A DNA stretch of 64,000 nucleotides from Gamarada debralockiae (Eukaryota > Ascomycota > Leotiomycetes > Helotiales > Hyphodiscaceae): positions 1 through 64,000 of the forward strand of contig NXFV01001871.1 of assembly GCA_002803225.1 (NCBI GenBank). Reading direction: 5' to 3'. The position numbers and the translations under genes were made by a program. Positions 36,577 through 48,040 of the stretch are shown here, in pieces. Numbering within the stretch: the first letter of the stretch is position 1; each line of letters opens with the position of its first letter. The notes below the pieces were generated by a model. That model saw only the letters and a list, made by a program, of their open reading frames with translations. It had not been told where the DNA came from and did no database searches.

Positions 36577-37449
36577 GTCTCCATGTCTTTTCCATTGGAC
36601 AAGAGTTATTCTCTGACAGAAGCAGTGCAAACCAATCTCACAGGTCTCATGGAGCATTTGGCTGAGGCTCGAGGGGAATGTCTGAATAATGTTTCAGACC
36701 AAAGTACGATGATATCTTGGGAGTTGTTCTCAATTGACTCGACATAGCACATAGGATGCCGCAATCTCATCCGCCACACCAACGAGCCAATTGTGGTCGA
36801 TCAAATGGTGGAATCTTGGAAGAAGTACGGAGGGAGGATCGAGCGAGGGCTGGGAAAGGGCCGTTTCCTCTGGCCATGAGGCCGACAAGTGGTCTTTGAC
36901 AAGAGCCGCCTACAATGTTGCTACAATTTAAAAGGAAGATATTGCATCTACATGAAGTATGAAGATAAACATGCATGGATCATACGAAGAAGGCATTTCA
37001 GTAATGGGACGGGGCCCTTGGCACTCCTTGCAGGGCAGCCACGCCCAGGAAGAGATCGCAGCCCCCTGACATTCTACGGGATGAACGAGCAAATGCACAG
37101 ACGCCTTTAACGAGACCACGACCTATGTATAAATACTTAATAAACACGTCACCTATCACAAACAATAAACATTCAGAACCCTCCCACGTGACCATTTTCG
37201 TGCCCCGCCATGCCCCGCATCGGACTCAACTGACTTTCTCCGCCTATCTTTCATCCCACCTTTTGTCTTGTCAAAGCATTCGCATCTTGAACCGCAGTCT
37301 CTTTCCATTCCTCAGTAAAATAAATCACTCTCAAGCAAACCTCAAACTCCCTCTAACAAATCAAACGCCAAGTAGATTGCTCCTTTTGCTCTTCGCTCTT
37401 CCCAAACCTTCCACTTCATCTTCGTCACGTCCACGTGACATCGACCGTC
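36577..37449. other. Intergenic region upstream of the SDR gene
   Basis: No coding is supported. The last 250 bases are a C/T-rich leader typical of fungal promoters, with CACGTG at 37185 and CACGTGACA before the SDR start. Confidence 0.45.
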
Positions 37450-38292
37450 ATGCCTCCATCATTCAAAGACAAAATCATCCTGATAACAGGAGCAGGAAGT
37501 GGAATCGGGCGCGCAACAGCAATCAAGCTCTCCTCGCTAGGCGGGACATGCGCCCTGCAAGACGTAAACCCTTCATCGCTGGCCGAAACTCAATCTCTCT
37601 GCTCCACCTCCTCCAAGCAAGAACATCTTACGTCTGCTTTCGATGTCTCATCAACATCTAGTGTCAATGAGTTTGTCTCGTTGGTGATGGATAAATATGG
37701 CAAGATTGATCATGTTTTTAATTGTGCGGGAATTAATCCGACGAGTTTGAAGACCGAGGAGATCAGTGATGAGTATTGGGATAAAATCATGAATGTGAAC
37801 CTCAAGTTCGTTACCTCGCCCATTATCACTCCCTCCCTTCCTCCCACTTCATAAACACTTCTTTTAATTCTAACTCCCCGTCCCCACAGGGGAATGTTCA
37901 ACATAACCCGCGCCGTCATCCCACATCTCAAATCCGGAGCGTCTTTCGTGAATGTCGCCTCAATCGCCGGTCTCAGTGGTACCGCTGGCTTTGCTGTTTA
38001 TTGTGCTTCCAAATACGGCGTAATCGGCTTTTCGAAATGCATAGCACTCGAACTTGGCTCCAAAGGCATACGCTGCAATATAATTGCTCCGGGGTACATT
38101 GATACGCCGACGAACGCGAGCGTTGTGGCGGGGAAGGAAAGCGTTGAAAGGAGCGCGAAAGGCGTGAGTATGGGACGGTTGGGAACACCGGAGGAAGTCG
38201 CTGATGTGGTTGCGTTTTTGTTTGGGGATGAGAGTCGGTATATGAATGGGAGTGTCGTGGAGATTACGGGTGGGATTTTGAAGGGGTTGTGA
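37450..38292 (+). CDS. Short-chain dehydrogenase/reductase (SDR)
   Basis: Two exons (37450-37805, 37890-38292) give 252 aa, the classical SDR length. The NAD(P)-binding TGAGSGIG is at about residue 14, NCAGIN (the NNAG equivalent) at about 92, the catalytic Ser in VNVASIAG, and Y-x3-K in VYCASKYGVIGFSK. IRCNIIAPGYIDTP and MNGSVVEITGG close the Rossmann fold. DVN after the second strand suggests NAD preference, which is inference. The start at ATG 37450 is chosen because the upstream in-frame extension has no ATG. The donor is GTTCGT. The substrate is not predictable; the family includes 3-oxoacyl reductases and alcohol or sugar dehydrogenases. Confidence 0.92.
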
Positions 38293-38431
38293 GTCGAGGG
38301 TTGAATGGACTTTGGCTTGTATATTTCTTGGCTTGATTTTACGCATAAAATGATTTCAGGCCAAATCGAAGGCTTCAGTTATTTGCAAAGAGCAAACTGC
38401 TCAGAGTGAAGCAGGTGAAAGGAGTACCAGG

Positions 38432-40457
38432 TTATTTTGGTGGATACCGCTGTGGGGAGATTGAGGGAGGCGGCGGAGAGCGCTTTGGAATTAGTGGTGG
38501 AGGAGAGAAGGAGTTAGGTCGCGATATCTGGAAGTTTGTTGAAGGGTTGAAGAAATAGGGCGGTGAGCGCTGTGAGGTAGGTGCGGGAGAACGAAAGGAG
38601 GTAGCTTGAGACATCCGCGATTGCGGCAAAGGGGTCAAGGAAAACGGCGGTGGTGGAGGTGAGCGCCCTGGAGCTGATGGGAGAACTGGCGAGGAAGTAT
38701 GTTGAAAAGTCTTTACATTCCTCACGGATATAGTCGAAAACTCGCGCTGATGGATATTGCTGACTGGTGAAACAACGTATGTATTGTCGTTATTGACTAT
38801 GGAGGTTGGTTGAAAGGCGCTGTTCAGGTTCGGTATGTATTTGGACCAAGAGCTTGGCAAGGAAGCCTCACTCATACTAATAGGGGAAACGATATATGCG
38901 TGGTCGATTGTGGGAGAGGAGGTAAGTTGAGATGCATTTTCGTCGAGTGTAGTGATGGGTGAAGATGCCGACAGGCGGGTATCTGCGATTGGAGAAATGG
39001 TATCTCCATTGTCATAATTCTGGGCGAGGTCGTTCGAGGTTTTGGGTAGAGAGGCATCACCGTGAGGAGAAACGACATCCGCAACGTCGTGCTTCGGCGC
39101 CATATTATATCGAAAGTCGCCTTTTGGAGTCCTTGTAGATAGAGGAAAAGACCCGCCAGTAGGGTTATCACTGACTGGAGAAATTTTTCTTGTATCATGA
39201 TTCTTGAGACTGAGATCGTGCGAGACATTAGGCTCTGGAGCATCGAAACGTTGGGAGATGATGTCTATTATGTAGTTACTTGGACGCGGACCTGAGTTGC
39301 TCGAGGAATCTTGCACTGACATTTCAGGTACTGAGGTATCCGGCATCTCGTGCACAACCCTAGCACTTTCAAGCTCCATGGTTTCACGGTTTGCGTCCAT
39401 CTCAACAGGTCGGCTTTCCGAAGGTAACTCAGACTTGCGAAGGAAACCGAGGCGACCCCAGTGTATCCCCTCGGAGTGAAGTTCGTATAGGTCCTTTTGC
39501 AGGCCGTTTCTACGCCGAAAGTGGAAAAATATTCCCAAGACAATGGAGAGCATGACGATCGGTATCGTTACCCCAATGCCTATCCTTGCCAAATTCGACA
39601 GGCCCGACTTATTCGAAGAGATTCCTGGTGTGCTGGAAGTGGCGCCGGTTTCCACTGGCATTGCAGTTGAAAACGAGCCTCCTGTCGTAACTGTCATGAT
39701 TGGAACGTTCGCCGTAATAGGCTTCCCAAGGAGAGACAAGACCTGAACATCTGTAATTTGCCACAGTACTGGAATCGCATCACAGACCGCCGAAGTATTG
39801 CTAGTTATCTCCCATGTCGTGAGCATTCTCTGTGAAGGTAGTGGCATCGAAACACCAGAAGTTGGCATTGCTGCTGGCCAGACGCTTGTCAAAGTTTGCC
39901 CAGCGAATAAACTGGTGCTGCACCCATGACCTGTGAGACTTGTCGATCCTCCAACACATGTCCAGTTGCTGAGAAGGTCAGTATCAGTGTTTGGAGACAA
40001 TGAAGGAAAAGGCTCACGAAGGACAACACATAGCAACAGAGGTGTTGCTGCTTATCGTAGTTGAGAATCCGAATGCATTGGCAGTCTGCTGGCACGCGGA
40101 CGTCCATCCACTCGGACATATTCCTGGAGCTAAGCTTAGTCGTTAGTATATTATCTCGTTGTGGAGATAGGGTGGGGTCTTACAGTAGTAGTAGCCGTTA
40201 TCCCATCTTGTGTAACCATTTATGGTTGTAATGGTGGGGGGGTAACATGCCGGATCGCCCCAACTGAAATGGTTGATGAAGATCTTCGTCGTTAAAGATT
40301 CGCCAGTGGCTGATGAGGGGATCGTCAGGTAGCTGACCAAAGTTGTTTCTGTTAGGCATGTTGCCGGCGGAGTGAATATTGTTGTGAGAGCTCCTCTGTT
40401 TGCGGCTGCGAATGCAACACTCACATCGCTGCTCGCGACGTCCGCAGCGTCCGCCAT
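38432..40457 (-). CDS. Single-pass membrane protein with repeated S-P motif tail
   Basis: Three exons (40457-40184, 40129-40018, 39968-38432) give 640 aa. The predicted extracellular half is Thr/Ser-rich with a cysteine cluster (SPGICPSGWTSACQQT, CCPSNWTCVGG), which resembles the ectodomain of fungal sensor-like or mucin-type membrane proteins. A TM helix (LARIGIGVTIPIVMLSIVLGIFFHF) is followed by basic RRRNG, so the C-terminus is cytosolic. The tail repeats a [V/I/T]-[V/I]-S-P-[V/I/H] core five times at about 35-residue spacing (KISPVSD, VVSPHGD, TISPIAD, IVSPISM, VVSPVSN). It ends in a proline-rich region with PPPPP runs. There is no clear N-terminal signal peptide. The function is unknown; a cell-surface sensor is a guess. 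Confidence 0.75.
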
Positions 40458-42172
40458 GTTAAATCTATACCCCGAAAGATGAATTAAGAAAGAAACAAGA
40501 GCCTCAAAATAAGGGCCTCACATGACCGTATGGTGAAGTTGTGCTGCGGGGTCTTGACCGTTTCAACGCGCACAAATTTCCGTTACGCAGCCACAGCCAA
40601 GAGAGCAAGCCTGCGAGATATGCGGTGGTAAAATGTGGATTGGGAAAACTCAAACTCCAATACTACTTGGGCTCGGAAGTATTTTTATTTAAAGAGGAAA
40701 TGGATTATCGACCCCAATTTGGGGTGTGACACTGTGACACCACCTTCAAATCGCAGGATGCGAGGCCTAGCCCCAGGCTCGTTTCACAGGGGTACTTCTG
40801 ATAATTCATTCTCTACTTGAAGGAGAGTCTTTCATAGCCCCAAAGTCGGGCCGCAAAGGAAAGATTAAAAGGGTGTTCGAGACCTAATCTTTCACCACGA
40901 CAATTTTCGCTGTTCGCATTGTTAAACGGTATGTTGTGATTGACAACACTCATCGACTTCTAATACAATGTGGTAGGCCCCAAAAAGGGAGCCCAACGGG
41001 TTCCTTCAATTGTGTTCGTCGAACGTCGAATGCAGAAATAAAGATAGTGGCTGGTGAGGAGGCTTTCAATCCGCGATTTGTAAGCTGGGAAAGTGCTGAC
41101 CTGAATCTCGCTTCAGTGCCTTTGCCCCTATTTTAGGGTACAGTAGCCGCGGCCACTGCAACCTCAGTTCTGGAATATCATAGAAGGATTCGGGGATTAC
41201 CGCCAGGTGCCTATGATTTCATCTCGGGTGAGTTCTTCCCATTTTTGCATCAAATGGGGGTTGCCATGAATTCTCAACATGGAAGATGCCAGGTAGCCGG
41301 TTGCTTAACGAGGAGAAAACTCGGGGGTAGATTGGCAAACTCAAAGATGACATAGTGTGAGCTCTCAGAGCTTTCTGGACAGATGGGTTATCAAAAGATG
41401 AATGAGTCTACTAGAAACCATTTCAAGTGGACAATGCGGCAGGTACCACTCAACGAGTCAATCTCTTCAACGCTTGGAGCACACGAGCAAACTCATTACA
41501 TATTTGCTCCTCAAGAAGGGCCAACATAATCCACTATCCCCCGTCTTTGAAAAAGCTGGAGACACGAACATTGGCCAGCTTCAACATCACATCATCCAAA
41601 CTCCAAAGGTACCTTGAACCCCAAGTCTCGTGATACATCACGTGATGTTGATAGGGGTCCAAGGGCATCGGTGTGGGGCCAATGAGATGACGGCCTTAGA
41701 TATATTCAGATGGAGGCCCTTCGTCTTCAAATACACTCCCTTTCGTCATTAAAAATCCTTCATTCATTTTCTTGTCGTCACGGGCAGAAGGCGAGGTCAT
41801 TTGAGTCGGCAGCCGAACAACTTTTTCAAAACACCTCAACTAACTTACCTATGTTCCAATACTTTTCACGAATCCTCTCCTCCATTAAACCCTTTTCAAC
41901 ATTTCTCATCGACTGGACAAAGATCACACTCATCAATCTCAATTGAGGCGGCGAACTTTGTATCACGCCTACAGCGACTGGTATGTTCTTCAATTGGATT
42001 GAACAGTCGTCTTCAGTGTTTGCTGACCTTGGATTAGAGCCCATTACCCTCATTAAGAGGTTGGGGGCCCAAGAGAGGGGGGTGGGGGGGATGGAGGAAT
42101 CTCGAAGCATCGAACACCCGGAGAAAGACAGGCGGGCTTTAGGGCAAACAAACAGAAGAATGCGAGAATAAC
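40458..42172. other. Gene-free stretch
   Basis: No supported gene. A TGTGACACTGTGACAC stretch at 40727-40742 is a short local repeat. The leader-like C/T-rich stretch at 41860-41945 may belong to the orphan locus that follows. Confidence 0.4.
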
Positions 42173-43262
42173 ATGCTCACGAGTCTTGTTCGAATGTACA
42201 TCACCATCAATCAGCACCGTTGGGAAGTCGGAGAGGTCGCAGCCGAAGCTTTCAGCGATGGCATTCTTGCTTGGATGGAAATCTCCCCTGATTGGCTCGA
42301 ATGCGTTCACGAAGATCCCGATCGCACTGAAGCCCTGAATGAACTGTTCGGAACTGTCGCTGGCTACAAATCTCGCGTCGAAGATGCCCACAAGAGTGTC
42401 GGGAAGGAAATATCGATCCTCAAAGCTAACCACTCTCTGACGATGGATCGAACATTCGTGGTGGAGGTGAAGGGATTAAACGCCAGCCAGATATCTATGG
42501 AGGCAAAAGTGTTCATCTTCTGCAAGGAAATCAAAGTTCAAGAAGATAGGCTTTGAGATATCAGCGTTCATTCCTAGTCAGCGACCAAGGCGAGTAGTAT
42601 ATTTCTGGCTTGCTTTTCCCACTACTGACATTATCACACACAGTCCAACCTCACTCATACCATGCCGTCCGATCCAAAGAACGATCGCCTGACGATGTGC
42701 CAGAAGATAGTTGCTGATTGCCAGAGAACGATTGTCAAGGGTCTGTTGGAGGAATATCATGATATCTGCGCCGAATTCAAGAAGTTGGTGGAGAGCAGAC
42801 GTGGGAGGCGCATAAGGATAACATGTCGGTCTCTTCATCATGCACTGGGATGACACAAAGACTGAAAACATTTGAACCGGTCAACAGTATGCCAACGATC
42901 CTCCCTTTCGAACAACTCGAGAGTCATCGAAGAGCTTACAAAGGGACGTTAAGTTCATCTTCATTGATCTCAAAGTTTCTGCACAATATATGAAGCGTCA
43001 TTTGGCGGAAGGTTTTAATATTGGATTGTCTGTGCTGACACTCACGCAACTTCTCGAAATGGTTGGGGTTTGCGCGTCGGCTAAGGGGGTGGGTTTCAAA
43101 CGCTTGGATGGTATTATTGAGGCAGATCGCATCAAGGTTGCTTACTTCAAAAAAGAGATGCAGAGATACGTGGGTGCTAGGAAATGCGAGAAGGTACCGA
43201 CAGAGAGTAGGAAGAACCTGATCAAAGATACGGGTAAACTCTGTCAGGAATTGCTTATGTAG
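42173..43262 (+). CDS. Orphan locus, probably multi-exon, helical protein
   Basis: Three consecutive plus-strand segments look coding but I could not fix the junctions. The first (42173-42556) reads HRWEVGEVAAEAFSDGILAWM...ISPDWLECVHEDPDR...FVVEVKGL. The second (from about 42645) reads MPSDPKNDRLTMCQKIVADC...LLEEYHDICAEFKKL. The third (from about 42891 after a CAACAG acceptor, to the stop at 43262) reads YANDPPFRTTRESSKSLQRD...FIFIDLKVSAQYMKRHLAEG...CEKVPTESRKNLIKDTG. All are charged and helix-prone with no membrane segment. I recognise no family. An alternative frame stays open through 42760-42960, so the middle is ambiguous. It could be one gene, two genes or a decayed one. Confidence 0.35.
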
Positions 43263-43991
43263 TCGCTGCGCTATTGCGACGTGGTATAAAGAGACTGGGA
43301 GAGCTTCATCACTATCTTTATCATTCAACAATTTACTTCTGCAATCAATGAAGAAGTCCCAGTCCATCAAGCACATCAATCTAACGTCACTACTATGTAC
43401 TATCACTATTGCCATACCCGCTCTGACCTTCTGACAAACTCAAGGACTGGATGAGCCTTTGACGGACGAGCGCCAGGGAAGGAGAAAGTTAGTGAAAATC
43501 CCATCGACTTGCACATCGGTTTACTGGTTTCCGTATCATTCGTTTCAAGCTGATCCGAGTGCTTTGCCGGCAACTGAAAAACTTGGAATCTCCCAAACGA
43601 TTTTCAGTGACGCTGCACTTGCATCGATGCTTAGGTAGTAAGTGCTGCGGAAAATTCTTCCTGACGTTGGAGCAGAATCTTTTGCCGATGCTATTCTTGT
43701 CTTTTATGTTCAATAGGTGATATCTATTTTGCATACACGGCTACGCGGCTGCAGTAGTCCTCAGAAGGAGTAAAAATACCGACAATTTTTTTTCCAGAAT
43801 AGAAGCAACGACATTTCAGAAATATTGTCAGTTGACTCACCCAAGCTGATAATCTACACTCGATATATAAGGAATTGCTAACTGGCTTTATGTAACCCGA
43901 AATCTCCAGGGAATCTAGATGTATCCAACCTAACGCAAGACTCCTTTAACAAACGGACTCGCACACTCAAGCTTACCATATTCAAAAGCCC
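43263..43991. other. Gene-free stretch
   Basis: Convergent 3' ends of the orphan locus and the SET-domain gene. Nothing recognisable. Confidence 0.5.
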
Positions 43992-45013
43992 TCAAGAATC
44001 TTCTCTCCAAAGCCACTTCTCGAAACTCGCAGAGTCAAGACCTTTAGGAATATCACTCACTGCCGACTTCCAATCTTTCGTCGATCCAAAACTTCCATCC
44101 TTTGAAGGATCCTTGATGAACGGCATCATCTCCAAAACATTCACACTATCGGAACCCTCAGCGATGCTTTTCGCCGCACAATACTTTTTCGCAAAAGCAC
44201 TCGCACGAGCCTGGTCTCCATGCATGTTATTGATCTGGAAACAGTCGTAATAAAGGTTCGGCAACCGATCATCTATCACACCTTCAGATTGATAAATATC
44301 CCGCAGCTTCTTGCAGTTCTCCAAAACCTTGGCAGGAGAATATCTGGCGCTTTCTGAGTTTCCGATAGTTTTGTTAAGAGCCTCAGCTCTGATGAGACGG
44401 TTGTCACTTGCTCGAAGCTCAGTTGGTGACAATGAGCAAAGCTCACAGGTGCAGGTGAAGCCGAAATTTTCTTTCAGCTCCTCTTGACGTTGTTGTGAAT
44501 CTCCGCCAGAAAGATAGGAGACGGTAATTTCTTGTCCCTCCGCAACCTGTCGGATAGTATACACGACATACATCTGCAGGGCTGGATTCCACGAATGCTT
44601 GGCATTTGGCTTGCAACTATGATTGATTCTCGAAAGATTCGGGAACACGCCGCCGACTTCAGATCTGGGACCAAGGGGATACCCGTTCGATCTAATGATA
44701 TTGCTCAAGGGATTTTTGCCGGGGTAATTGTTGTGAAGGGAGAGGAACGCTCGCTGGTGATCTTTTGGGAGCGCCTTCAGAGCTCTGGCCAAGTCTTTTT
44801 CGACGCTTTCCATGGAGGTGATCACGTCTGTTTTTAAAAGGGGGGCGTCGCTTAGGATCAGGGTGCCTGGGGTTATGTCTTTTCGGGCGATTAACCCCTT
44901 TCCCTTTCCTGGGATGGTCTCGAGTTTCCAAAGTGCGGTTTCGGATTTTATGACGTCGCAATTTTGCGTGTGGTCGGCGTGGATAGGAGCTTTTCTGTGC
45001 TGCTGGGTGCCAT
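43992..45013 (-). CDS. SET-domain protein, start uncertain
   Basis: From about 44955 down to the stop at 43992 one frame encodes a SET domain: LWKLETIPGKGKGLIARKDI..GTLILSDAPLL, then PNLSRINHSCKPNAKHSWNP, QVAEGQEITVSYL (catalytic N-H and Y motifs) and the post-SET cysteines FTCTCELCSL. A helical C-terminal region follows. The first ATG in this frame (44825) cuts off the GKGxG strand. A better start, MAPSSTEKLLSTPTTRKIATS at 45013, is in another frame and stops at 44948. A one-base indel or an unseen intron is needed to connect them. SET proteins of this class are putative lysine methyltransferases. A gene with a misread start or a recent pseudogene. Confidence 0.75.
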
Positions 45014-45596
45014 TTCGATTGCGAGGGTTATTTTATGTCGTTGGATAAAGATATTTTGTTGCAGGTGGCAGCACAGCGTGTTAGATATATTCGGAGGTGC
45101 CAGTGTACATTACAATAAGCCCAAGATACAATTTGCTTTGTGCCAAAAATTTTGAAGCTTTATCCTTCTTTTAGTAAAAAAAGCGAGGGGGTGAGTTCGG
45201 AATGATATCATACCAAGAAAACAGATATTTCAATAAATCTCTTAGAAAATGTCAACATATCAAAGCACATCAAAATCTAGGGAATAAATTTATACTCCTT
45301 CTCCTTAGTTGCCCCAAAACGTTTTCAATACCCAGAGAGCATTTTCAACCTTCAATATAACTTTCAAAGGGGAGTGTACTTTTTGTTGTTTCTTCTGACT
45401 CGTTCTGTTGGCCCGTGCGCCCGGAGAAGTCCCCGGCGTAACACGTGATCAGAGCTGATGCCTAAGGAAAACACGTCGCGTTGTCGCGTCAACTTTCTTT
45501 TCTCTTCGGCTGAACCACCTATCTTGTTGCTGACCACCATCACGAGATACATCCTCATATCACTTTGCGACTTCAACTTCACCATAGAACAACATA

Positions 45597-45615
45597 TAAT
45601 CGACATCGTCGATTA
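45597..45615. promoter_or_regulatory. Left palindrome of the HNH gene
   Basis: TAATCGAC-ATC-GTCGATTA: 8-bp inverted arms around 3 bp, about 70 bp upstream of the HNH start codon. It matches the palindrome at 47154 with one difference in the spacer; including two bases to the left, 20 of 21 bases agree. Confidence 0.75.
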
Positions 45616-45685
45616 GAATCAATACCATTCATCGACAACAAACACGGCAGAACCAGAACCACAACTGGAGTCAGTGAGATCAATC

Positions 45686-46992
45686 ATGTCGGAACCACTC
45701 CTCCGCCCCCCCCACCTGGACTTACTGGAGTCTGCGATACCGCCGTGTTCCCCGAATCAACGAACGCGAGCAGAGTCGACCTTCAAGAAAATCATCCGCT
45801 ACTATTATTCCCCTGAGTCGCCTCTCACTCTTATGCGTGATCGAAAAAAGGGATGGGATCGAGCCGGATTACTGGATTGGATAGTTCATTATGCGATTTC
45901 GGCTGAAGCGAAGGGTGCAATCCTCGTATACGTTGTGACGATAATGGCACATTCTTCGGATGATATGCCCAGAAATCTGGAAGGATTCGCTGATGATCTT
46001 GCTGACCTGGCCGGTTTCGAGGAGAAGAGCAAACAAGAAAAGGACCAAATTGTGCACAGGGCTCGAGAACTCGCTGATAATCTTATGAACCACTTCTTTA
46101 TTCCTCGTAAGTTCGTATAAGCAAGTATTTTGGCAATCACTAATCTTATCATAGTCAAGAGTGATGGTACGAAGACGCCCCAACTAACGCCCCACCTATC
46201 CGCCCCAATCCAACAAGAGGGCGAGACAAGAATTGGAACTACTAATCGGCTCTCGACACTGAGGGATAGATGTCTTAAACGGGATCGCCATGAATGTGTA
46301 ATCTCACACGTGTTTCACGCTGCAGAAGCAGATCGGCGTAATGATCGCTATGAAGATGATGCAACCGATGACCATGGGGCACTCCTTAGGGATCGGGATG
46401 ATATGGGCTTTCTCGAAGTTGCACACATTATCCCACATGCATGGGGACGTTCAAAAGACCCTACAGGTGCACTGGTTCGTTCTATCTCCTCTATGCAAAG
46501 CAAAGATACTAAACTGGTTTGTCCTAGACTGATACCCAGATATACTGTTGGAAGATTCTTGACATGTTCGACCCTGGTATCGCCCGTTCACTCGAAGGCG
46601 CCAATATCGACCAACCGTACAATGCTCTTAGCTTGTCGCACGACTTCCACTGTCATTTTGGGAAGCTGAATGTCTACTTTCACGCTGATCCTAGCGTCCA
46701 AAATAGATATACTATCGAAACCACAAAGCCTCACCTAGGGACTCAACCCAAGTTGCCTGTTACCCGAGACCTCTCCCCTGCTCCCAATCACAACATTGAT
46801 CCTCCTCTACCCCGTCTCCTTGCTATACACCGAGCCTGTTGCCTGATCTTGCACATGAGTGGTGCTGGAGCGTATATTGACAGGATTCTCCGGGATATGG
46901 AAGACGTCGAAGTGAGGAGTGATGGTACAACAGAGCTTGGCAGCATGGTACTCCTGAGACTTCAGCAAGGAAGGCAGACAAAAGTATTCTAG
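45686..46992 (+). CDS. HNH endonuclease-domain (HNH_2) protein
   Basis: Three exons (45686-46106, 46155-46474, 46540-46992) give 397 aa. The N-terminal helical region (about 1-140) is typical of fungal HNH_2 proteins. The nuclease region follows: RCLKRDRHECVISHV (zinc/first strand), DDMGFLEVAHIIPHAWG (the A-H-I-I-P catalytic His), then WKILDMFDPGIARSLEGANIDQPYNALSLSHDFHCHFGKL, which supplies the N and H of the motif. The gene frame is intact. The second intron has a GTTCGT donor and joins TGAL to IYCWKILDM. Biological targets of fungal HNH_2 proteins are unknown. Matching palindromes sit 70 bp upstream of the start and 162 bp past the stop, which may mark binding sites or the edges of a mobile module. 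Confidence 0.85.
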
Positions 46993-47153
46993 TCCATGTC
47001 ATTCATGTTATTGCTTCGTCATTGTCGTTATGCTTAGAGATATTCTAATGATGGTCTGACAACAAAATAGTAGTCCCTCGGTGACGACCAAGCCCTTCTC
47101 GGGTTGAAAGATAGTCGAGGATCGCAAACCTCAAACTGGGACGATATGTGCTA

Positions 47154-47172
47154 TAATCGACGTCGTCGATTA
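47154..47172. promoter_or_regulatory. Right palindrome of the HNH gene
   Basis: TAATCGAC-GTC-GTCGATTA, near-identical to the copy at 45597. Here the arms extend to 11 bp (CTATAATCGAC / GTCGATTATAG, 47151-47175). It lies in the 3' flank, 162 bp after the HNH stop. Confidence 0.75.
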
Positions 47173-47982
47173 TAGAGCGGTGCAGGCTGTGTCACCCCGC
47201 TGTATTAACCACAAAACAAAATTGTCCAAAAACCAAAAGTAAGTATTTCGCCCTAGAATAAAGCGAACGAAACCTGTTCATCATGGGAAGCTCACCAGAA
47301 GCAATCGCAAAGCAATTCCGTTTAATCGAAGAGGGGCCAGCAAAGTCGAACTCCCACCTGTCCGTGGTATTGGCTACGAACCTGCGGTTGTAGAATATTA
47401 TTGCAGAGCTAACGGGAGATCAGCGCATTCGATGGAGTTGTGGGCGTTACCGTTGCTCGAAGGGGTCACGCCCGGAGCGCGGCGGTGACGAGCCGCCTTG
47501 GCAGAACAGAGGACCACCATCAAACTGGGTATGAAAACCATCCGACGTATGATTACCTGACCTAGGGAACAGGCCCTCGAGGACTACAGAATCAAGACAA
47601 GCAATTTACTCGACGTGGAACCGATGCCTAGTCATACGATAGGACACCTATGAGGTAGCGATGCAGATTTTTCACCAGACGGCATTCACGGCGCGAAGCG
47701 ACACGAGTCGCCCGAAGGACCTACGAATCACTGTCGAAGCTCTCGTTAATCGATAATACTCGAAGCTCTCGGTAAAGGAAGGAGGTTTACTGGCAGAGTG
47801 CGGGTGGGCAGGCATCGTACGCGCGGGCAGAGGGAATTCTAGAGGAACGATACACATCTGTGAAGACTCTACGGACTCACGGTGCAGCGTCCGGAGGAAC
47901 TCTACCGTAGAGACGGGCCCGAGGACGCACTAGGGCTACGATGGCGATATACTGGCGGTTTGGCAGTAGATAGCTGGACTGC

Positions 47983-48040
47983 GGGCATAGCGGGATTACA
48001 GACCACGGGCATAGCAGGGTATTTGAGAACGGGCATAGCA
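47983..48040. repeat. 24-bp-period short tandem repeat within the LINE
   Basis: GGGCATAGC begins at 47983, 48007 and 48031, exactly 24 bp apart, in the 5' non-coding part of the LINE. Such arrays are common in LINE 5' regions and may act in transcription. Confidence 0.65.

Noticed and set aside
40725..40745. TGTGACACTGTGACAC, considered as another end of the TGTGACGG element
   Set aside because: Only the first six bases agree, with no second end or target duplication.
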